11,469 nt of DNA, taken from NCBI GenBank assembly GCA_003695455.1, contig RFJF01000538.1, forward strand, positions 1 to 11,469, written 5' to 3'. This stretch comes from Chloroflexota bacterium. Lineage in GTDB: Bacteria > Chloroflexota > Anaerolineae > 4572-78 > J111. The notes below the pieces were generated by a model that was not told where the DNA came from, ran no database searches, and was given only the letters and a program-made list of their open reading frames with translations. Made by a program: the position numbers and the translations under genes. Of this stretch, positions 7,188-11,469 are shown in pieces. Within the stretch, counting starts at the first letter, position 1, and each line of letters starts with the position of its first letter.

Positions 7188-9953
7188 TTATTTGGGCCAG
7201 GAGGCGTCAATTTCCTTGAGAACGGTATCAAGGTCAGCTGCGCCGCTAACGTAGTCGGTCATGCCTTTCCAGAAGGAACCGGCGCCGACTTCGCCGGGCA
7301 TCAGGTCAGAGGCGTCAAAGCGGAAGGTGGTGGCATCCTGCACCAGTTCGGCAATGCCGCGTTCAATATCCTGCCCGTACATATCGGGGGTGGCGGTTTT
7401 GTGAGCCGCCAACGCGCCGCCCTGTTCCAGGAAGCCGGCGGCGGAGTCCGGGGTGGTGAAGTATTCCATCAGCGCACGAACTTCCGGCCGGTCATTGAAC
7501 ATGGCCATGATGTCACCGGCCACCAGCCACGGGTTATCTCCCTCTTTCATTGGCGGCAGATAGAAGAAACCGTAATCGGTGCCGGGCTCTACGCCATCGG
7601 GGAAGAAGCTGGTGATGAAGTTGCCCTGGCGGTGCAGCCAGCACTTGGGCGGGTCAGCAAACATCGGGGTGGGTGCATCGCCAAAGAAGGTGGTCACAAT
7701 TGAGCTGGTGCCGCCAAGTACGTAGTCATTGTTGAACCAGATTTTACTCCATTCTTCAATGGCGCCTTTTACTTCCGGTGAACTGAACGGTAATTCGCCC
7801 GCTACCCATTTGTCGTAGTTTTCAGGGGTGGTGGTGCGGAGCATCAGGTCTTCGGTCCAGTCGGTGGCGGCCCAGCCGGTGGCGGCGCCACTTTCAATGC
7901 CAATGCACCAGGCGGTATCGCCGTCGTCGGCAATGGTTTGGGTCAGGGCCAGCAACTCATCCCAGGTTTTCGGTATTTCGTAGCCGGCGGCTTCAAACTG
8001 GGCTTTGGGGTACCAGACCAGACTCTTGGCATTGTAGCGATGCCAGACCCCGGCGGTTTGGCCTTCCATATTGGCCATATCCAGCCAGCTTTGGTTGTAC
8101 TGCTGTTTGAGCCACTCTTCTGAAATGAAGCTGGTGGGGTCTACCACTTTGCCTTGCCGCACAAAGCTGGCCAGCAGACCGGGCTGCGGGAAGTCGGCAA
8201 TGTCTGGGGCGTCGCCGGCGTCAACACGGACAGAGATGGAGGCTTCAAATTCTTTGGAGCCAATGTACTGCACGTCAATGCCGGTGGCATCTTCAAATTT
8301 TTCCATGCCTTTGTTGAACTTCACTTCGTCTTCGTCGGTGAAGGGGCCGTCTACGGTAACGGTGGTTCCGGCAAATTCGCCGGCCATAGCACGAGCCAGG
8401 AAGCTGTCGGCGGGCAGTTCCATCATTGCCCCACCGCTGTCATCTTCGCCAATTCCGGCCGAGGATTGGCCGGCAACACCGGCAGGCCAGGAGTCGTCAA
8501 TTTCCTTGAGAACGGTGTCCAGGTCGGCAGCGCCGCTGACGTAGTCGGTCATGCCTTTCCAGAAGGAACCGGCGCCGACTTCGCCGGGCATCAGGTCAGA
8601 GCCGTCAAAGCGGAAGCTGGTGGCTTCGGCGGCCAGGGCGGCAATGTCGCGTTCAAGGTCGTTGCCGTAATCGGCCACGTTGGCGTCGGCGTGCGGAGAC
8701 AAACCGCCGCCGGCTTTGATGTAACCACTCATTGAAGCGGCGGTGGTGAAGTATTCCTCCAGCGCGCGGACTTCGGGGCGGTCATTGAACATGGCAAAAA
8801 TATCGCCGGAAACCAGCATCGGTTTGCCATAGGCATCGTCAACCGGGGGCAGGTAGAAAATACCGTAGTCTTCATTGTACTGCACACCTTCCGGGAAGAA
8901 GCTGACAATGAAGTTACCCTGTTTGTGCAGCCAGCACTTGGGCGGGTCATCAAACATAGGAGTGGGGGCGTCGCCAAAATTGGTGGTCACAATGGATTTG
9001 GTGCCGCCGTAAACGTAATCGTCATTAAACCAGATTTTGCTCCAGGTTTCGATGGCGCTCTTTACTTCAGGTGATTGGAAGGGCAGCTGGCCGGTGGTCC
9101 AGGCATCGTAGTTTTCCAGCGAGGTGGTGCGCAGCATCAACTCTTCGGTCCAGTCGGTGGCGGCCCAGCCGGTGGCGGCGCCGCTTTCAATGCCAATGCA
9201 CCAGGCGGTATCGCCGTCGTCGGCAATCTGCTGGGTCAGGGCCATCAGTTCATCCCAGGTTTGGGGAACTTCGTAGCCTGAGGCTTCGAATGCTTTTTTG
9301 GGATAGTACACAATGCTCTTGCCAAAGTAACGGTTCCAGACACCGGCCATAATGGGGCCGTCCGGGCCTTCAATAGTGCCCATGTCAAGCCAGCTTTGGT
9401 TGTACTGCTGCTTGAGCCAGCTTTCATCAATGAAAGTACTCACGTCTACAACATCACCGCTTTGCACAAAGTTAGCCAGCAGACCGGGCTGCGGGAAGTC
9501 GGCAATGTCGGGGGCGTCGCCGGCGTCAACACGGACAGAGATAGAGGCTTCAAATTCTTTGGAGCCAATGTACTGCACGTCAATGCCGGTAGCATCCTCA
9601 AAGGCTTTCATTGAATCATTAAACTTGACTTCATCGGTATCTACAAAGGGGCCGTCTACGGTAACGGTGGTTCCGGCAAATTCACCGGCCATGGCGCGTT
9701 CAAGGAATCCACCCGGTGGTGCATGCAGGGCCATTTCGGCCATTTCTTCTTTGGCCGGTTCCTCTTTAGCGGCTTCTTCTTTGGCTGGTTCTTCTTTAGC
9801 CGGTTCTTCTTTGGCTGGTTCTTCTTTAGCCGGTTCTTCTTTGGCAGGCGCCTGTTGAGCCGGTTCCGGGGTGGCTGCTTGTTGACCACACGCAGCCAAA
9901 ACCAGAGTCATGGCAACAAACAACGCCAATAAACGCCATAGTTTGGTATTCAT
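7188..9953 (-). CDS. Tandem (two-domain) sugar-binding lipoprotein of an ABC importer, AglE-like
   Basis: Extracytoplasmic substrate-binding component, unusual in carrying two complete binding domains in 921 residues (normal CUT1 proteins have one, about 400-460). Residues 1-21 are a signal peptide and the lipobox is L19-A20-A21-C22, so it should be lipid-anchored. Residues 36-70 are seven PAKEE-type pentapeptides, a charged spacer. Domain 1 is about 83-490, a Gly/Ser/Asp-rich linker is 491-517, and domain 2 is about 518-920. The two copies differ at 16 of the first 109 aligned positions and 2 of the last 43. Both keep the AglE-type stretch AWCIGIESGAATGW (250-263 and 681-694) and the C-terminal SDLMPG-EVGAGSFW block. 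Repeat 1 has five extra residues, four near 192-206 and one near 369-384. Start: AAGGAGG lies 13 nt before the ATG, longer than usual. The permease genes follow. A hand-seen fusion like this could be an assembly artefact, but the copies are diverged and joined in frame, which argues against that. Confidence 0.93.
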   Translation of the reverse strand: MNTKLWRLLALFVAMTLVLAACGQQAATPEPAQQAPAKEEPAKEEPAKEEPAKEEPAKEEAAKEEPAKEEMAEMALHAPPGGFLERAMAGEFAGTTVTVDGPFVDTDEVKFNDSMKAFEDATGIDVQYIGSKEFEASISVRVDAGDAPDIADFPQPGLLANFVQSGDVVDVSTFIDESWLKQQYNQSWLDMGTIEGPDGPIMAGVWNRYFGKSIVYYPKKAFEASGYEVPQTWDELMALTQQIADDGDTAWCIGIESGAATGWAATDWTEELMLRTTSLENYDAWTTGQLPFQSPEVKSAIETWSKIWFNDDYVYGGTKSIVTTNFGDAPTPMFDDPPKCWLHKQGNFIVSFFPEGVQYNEDYGIFYLPPVDDAYGKPMLVSGDIFAMFNDRPEVRALEEYFTTAASMSGYIKAGGGLSPHADANVADYGNDLERDIAALAAEATSFRFDGSDLMPGEVGAGSFWKGMTDYVSGAADLDTVLKEIDDSWPAGVAGQSSAGIGEDDSGGAMMELPADSFLARAMAGEFAGTTVTVDGPFTDEDEVKFNKGMEKFEDATGIDVQYIGSKEFEASISVRVDAGDAPDIADFPQPGLLASFVRQGKVVDPTSFISEEWLKQQYNQSWLDMANMEGQTAGVWHRYNAKSLVWYPKAQFEAAGYEIPKTWDELLALTQTIADDGDTAWCIGIESGAATGWAATDWTEDLMLRTTTPENYDKWVAGELPFSSPEVKGAIEEWSKIWFNNDYVLGGTSSIVTTFFGDAPTPMFADPPKCWLHRQGNFITSFFPDGVEPGTDYGFFYLPPMKEGDNPWLVAGDIMAMFNDRPEVRALMEYFTTPDSAAGFLEQGGALAAHKTATPDMYGQDIERGIAELVQDATTFRFDASDLMPGEVGAGSFWKGMTDYVSGAADLDTVLKEIDASWPK
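7194..8402 (-). repeat. Tandem intragenic repeat, copy 2 (second binding domain)
   Basis: Encodes residues 518-920 of the binding protein. It aligns with copy 1 at an offset of 1305 bp (435 codons) near the start and 1290 bp (430 codons) near the end. For example, 7249-7311 and 8539-8601 are identical over 63 bp. Copy 2 has no signal sequence or pentapeptide spacer of its own. Confidence 0.9.
8484..9707 (-). repeat. Tandem intragenic repeat, copy 1 (first binding domain)
   Basis: Encodes residues 83-490. Residues 118-160 are identical to their counterparts in copy 2, while residues around 112-117 and 164-177 differ strongly. Similarity is therefore patchy rather than even. Confidence 0.9.
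9744..9848 (-). repeat. 15-bp tandem repeat encoding seven (P/A)AKEE units
   Basis: Seven consecutive in-frame 15-bp units encode residues 36-70 of the lipoprotein. The Ala and Lys/Pro codons alternate between units (TTA/TTG and GCC/GCT on the plus strand), giving a 30-bp higher-order period. The stretch is a likely extended, charged tether between the lipid anchor and domain 1. It should be prone to length change in units of five residues. Confidence 0.9.
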
Positions 9954-9966
9954 AATAAAATTCTTT

Positions 9967-9973
9967 CCTCCTT
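9967..9973 (-). promoter_or_regulatory. Ribosome-binding site of the binding-protein gene
   Basis: AAGGAGG on the minus strand, 13 nt ahead of the ATG at 9953. The match is strong but the spacing is longer than the usual 5-9 nt. No better start codon lies closer in this frame. Confidence 0.6.
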
Positions 9974-10032
9974 AGAAAATTAAACTGTTCACTTTTTATT
10001 GACGATTCACAAGTTAAATATGGTCTGTCTGT

Positions 10033-10044
10033 ATCACCTCCTTT
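10033..10044 (-). promoter_or_regulatory. Orphan extended Shine-Dalgarno sequence in the binding-protein leader
   Basis: The minus strand reads AAAGGAGGTGAT, a 12-nt perfect complement of the conserved 3' end of 16S rRNA (AUCACCUCCUUU). No ATG, GTG or TTG with an open frame follows at a usable distance: the first TTG downstream is directly followed by TGA. It sits about 80 nt ahead of the binding-protein ATG. A 30S-binding mRNA stabiliser (STAB-SD) or the relic of a lost small gene are both possible. No convincing promoter or LacI-type operator was found in the gap 9954-10083. Confidence 0.55.
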
Positions 10045-10083
10045 GCGGTGCAATATTAGCGCCACGGCACATTTACTTCAGAG

Positions 10084-11121
10084 TCAGAGGATATTCTCCA
10101 TGACCGGTGGCGGCGCGGTGGTATGCCGAATCACAAGTTTGGTAGGCAGTTGAATATGCTGAGGCGTGGCGTTGGGGTGTTCAATGACGTTAAGCAACAA
10201 CTCCACGCCTTTGACTCCAGAATCAAACAGATTTTGCCGAACCGTGGTGAGCTGGGCAAAATGGGCAATGCGAATATCATCGTAACCGATGACTGATAGT
10301 TGTTGCGGCACAGATATATCCAGGTCTCGGGCTGCTTCCAGTACGCCCAGTGCTTGCTCATCGCTAAAAGCAAATACAGCTGTGGGCCGGTCCGGTAATT
10401 GGAGCAAGTCTAGTGCCAACTGGCGGGCCTCGCTGCGGTCCAGCCAGCCTTGCCGTTGGTACCGTTTATCCACGGTAATTCCGGCGGCTTTTAATGCCTG
10501 GCAGTAGCCTTCAAATCGGTTGCGACTAAAATAGGTTCCAAACGGGTCTTCCAGATAATCACCAATGTAGGCGATTTTTCTGTGACCCAGATTAATCAGA
10601 TATTCAACCGCATTTCTGGCGGCGGCCACATCGTCCAGAGAAAGGCTGTGCACTTCCGGGTGGTAGGCTTCGATGAGTACAGTGGGGACCTGACGCTGCT
10701 TGATTCGTTGCAGGTCTTCTTCAGTTGGAGAGAGTGAGAAAATGAGCAACCCGTCAATGTGCCCCCGACGGGCAACACGTTGCAAAACCTTGTTTCGTTG
10801 GGGTACGGTTTCAACGGTGTAGAGGGAAATGTCATAGTCGCTGCCGGCAATTACCGACATCACCCCGCGGAGGCGTTCAATTTGCGAAGCAATGGTAAAA
10901 AACGGAATAACCACGCCAATGGTGTGTGTTTTTCCCATAGATAACCGGCGCCCGCTGGGATTGGGAACAAAATCAAGCCATTTTATGGCATCCAGCACTT
11001 TTTGCCGGGTTGCCGGGTTAACCGGACGGCTGTTATTTAAAACGCTGGAAACCGTGCCAATTCCTACGCCGGCTTTTTTTGCAACATCGTGAATGGTTGC
11101 GGGCACAACCAACCTCTTCAT
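10084..11121 (-). CDS. LacI-family transcriptional regulator
   Basis: Sugar-responsive repressor, probably of this operon. The 345-residue protein starts with a LacI helix-turn-helix (TIHDVAKKAGVGIGTVSSVLNN, about 9-30). A hinge helix follows (FVPNPSGRRL, 51-60), whose L60 would wedge into a central CpG step. The periplasmic-binding-like effector domain (about 66-330) includes FSDEQALGVLEAARD and SVIGYDDI. Start: the frame is open to 11187, but that point lies inside the promoter, so the longer form cannot be made from it. ATG 11121 is chosen although its Shine-Dalgarno is poor. GTG 11106, with AGAGG 6 nt ahead, is a good alternative and would give a typical MPATIHDVAKKAG start (340 residues). 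The gene ends 130 bp before the binding-protein gene, and two LacI-type operators flank its own promoter, indicating autoregulation and probably control of the downstream genes by co-transcription. Confidence 0.93.
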   Translation of the reverse strand: MKRLVVPATIHDVAKKAGVGIGTVSSVLNNSRPVNPATRQKVLDAIKWLDFVPNPSGRRLSMGKTHTIGVVIPFFTIASQIERLRGVMSVIAGSDYDISLYTVETVPQRNKVLQRVARRGHIDGLLIFSLSPTEEDLQRIKQRQVPTVLIEAYHPEVHSLSLDDVAAARNAVEYLINLGHRKIAYIGDYLEDPFGTYFSRNRFEGYCQALKAAGITVDKRYQRQGWLDRSEARQLALDLLQLPDRPTAVFAFSDEQALGVLEAARDLDISVPQQLSVIGYDDIRIAHFAQLTTVRQNLFDSGVKGVELLLNVIEHPNATPQHIQLPTKLVIRHTTAPPPVMENIL

Positions 11122-11147
11122 TGTGGCTAAGCTTTGATGTTTGCCTG

Positions 11148-11159
11148 GGAAACGTTTCC
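11148..11159. promoter_or_regulatory. LacI-type operator O1 (perfect 12-bp palindrome)
   Basis: GGAAACGTTTCC is perfectly palindromic with the central CpG typical of LacI/CcpA-family operators. It lies just downstream of the predicted transcription start (about 11167) of the minus-strand promoter, where bound repressor would block initiation or early elongation. The hinge leucine of the encoded LacI protein fits a CpG-centred site. Confidence 0.8.
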
Positions 11160-11173
11160 GCCTTATGGCGCCC

Positions 11174-11201
11174 ATTATACAGCACAAATATGATTTGTCA
11201 A
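11174..11201 (-). promoter_or_regulatory. Consensus sigma70-type promoter of the lacI gene/operon
   Basis: On the minus strand the -35 box is TTGACA (11201-11196), the spacer is 16 bp, and the -10 box is TATAAT (11179-11174). Both hexamers are perfect consensus. The expected start is near 11167, giving a leader of about 45 nt before the ATG at 11121. It is the only strong minus-strand promoter seen in the window. Confidence 0.85.
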
Positions 11202-11218
11202 AATTTGGAATCTGTTTT

Positions 11219-11232
11219 CGGAAACGCTTCCG
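11219..11232. promoter_or_regulatory. LacI-type operator O2 (one-mismatch palindrome)
   Basis: CGGAAACGCTTCCG is palindromic apart from one symmetric pair and shares GGAAACG with O1. Its centre is about 72 bp (close to seven helical turns) from that of O1, on the far side of the promoter's -35 box. That geometry suits repression by DNA looping or cooperative binding. GTTTCC half-sites also occur at 11243-11248 and 11265-11270; they lack the other arm and are not called. Confidence 0.7.
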
Positions 11233-11341
11233 AATCGCCGGTGTTTCCGGTGATTCCCCCTGAAGTTTCCAAAAATTTATTTACCTGAAAAGGTCATGCA
11301 AAATGTATTTCCAACCGTAGGGATTCCGTAGTGTAAAGGGG

Positions 11342-11370
11342 TTGACAAGAAAAATCGGCAGGGTTATACT
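11342..11370 (+). promoter_or_regulatory. Divergent consensus promoter reading out of the window
   Basis: On the plus strand TTGACA (11342-11347), a 17-bp spacer and TATACT (11365-11370) make a near-perfect sigma70-type promoter, with an expected start near 11377. The 99 bp that follow to the window edge hold no well-supported coding start or ribosome-binding site. The product (gene or small RNA) must lie mostly outside. Confidence 0.75.
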
Positions 11371-11381
11371 ATTTACCACAT

Positions 11382-11395
11382 AAGCGATGACGCTT
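11382..11395. promoter_or_regulatory. Inverted repeat just after the divergent transcription start
   Basis: AAGCG-ATGA-CGCTT forms a 5-bp inverted repeat at about +6 to +19 of the plus-strand promoter. It could be a repressor operator or a small 5' RNA hairpin. It differs from the GGAAACG sites, so a regulator other than the adjacent LacI protein would be expected. The rest of 11396-11469 is AT-rich with only very short ORFs. Confidence 0.4.
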
Positions 11396-11469
11396 GTCTG
11401 GGAACAATGTTTAATATGAACTTAAAAATCCTTTCCCAACCGAAAAACATTTGGTTATAAAACACCTGG

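Noticed and set aside
9826..10065. Minus-strand ORF of 79 residues overlapping the start of the binding-protein gene
   Set aside because: It starts at a GTG without a Shine-Dalgarno, runs out of frame into the signal-peptide coding region, and contains the orphan SD internally.
9954..10083. A sigma70 promoter for the binding-protein gene
   Set aside because: Several AT-rich -10-like words (TAATAT, TATTTA, TTTAAT) occur, but none has a fair -35 box at 16-18 bp.
11122..11187. N-terminal extension of the LacI protein to 11187
   Set aside because: The extension would begin inside the spacer of the consensus promoter and cover the -10 box and operator; transcripts starting near 11167 cannot encode it.
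11407..11460. Short plus-strand ORF (17 codons) behind the divergent promoter
   Set aside because: No convincing ribosome-binding site and no leader-peptide features such as runs of one regulatory amino acid followed by attenuator hairpins.

Overview
The window looks like a carbohydrate-uptake and disaccharide-metabolism operon from a free-living bacterium, most likely a member of the Chloroflexota (Anaerolineae or Caldilineae type). Grounds for that guess are the Ala/Pro/Lys/Glu-repeat lipoprotein linker, the mosaic of intergenic 7-bp repeats, consensus sigma70-type promoters, moderately high GC, and proteins that resemble thermophile and rhizobial sugar enzymes. The taxon is an inference; there is no marker gene. 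Every gene lies on the minus strand, so the operon reads from right to left.

Right end (about 11122-11469): a control region with two outward-facing consensus promoters. The minus-strand promoter (11174-11201) drives a LacI-family repressor gene and is flanked by two LacI-type operators (11148-11159 and 11219-11232). The plus-strand promoter (11342-11370) fires out of the window and is followed by a small inverted repeat.

Middle (4880-11121): the lacI-type regulator; then a 921-residue lipoprotein made of two near-identical sugar-binding domains in tandem, the most striking feature here; then two ABC permeases. By remembered similarity the transporter belongs to the AglEFG alpha-glucoside (sucrose/trehalose/maltose) group of CUT1 importers. 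No ATPase gene is present. The binding-protein gene is bracketed by a 12-nt perfect match to the 16S anti-Shine-Dalgarno in its leader and by a 13-bp hairpin behind its stop codon. Both could raise its mRNA level relative to the permeases. A hairpin terminator follows the second permease.

Left part (1-4804): a small membrane protein with repeated QWL-LR motifs, a trehalose synthase (TreS), a sucrose-phosphate-synthase-like GT4 glucosyltransferase and a PfkB-family (fructokinase-like) sugar kinase cut by the window edge. Tight spacing links the membrane protein to treS. Longer gaps filled with heptanucleotide repeats separate treS, the glucosyltransferase and the kinase.

Taken together, the genes would import alpha-glucosides under LacI-type control, interconvert maltose and trehalose, make (or in reverse cleave) sucrose or sucrose-phosphate, and phosphorylate the fructose released. 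No alpha-glucosidase or sucrose phosphorylase is visible, so the route of sucrose breakdown is open. The cassette could serve nutrition, osmoprotection (sucrose and trehalose are compatible solutes), or both.
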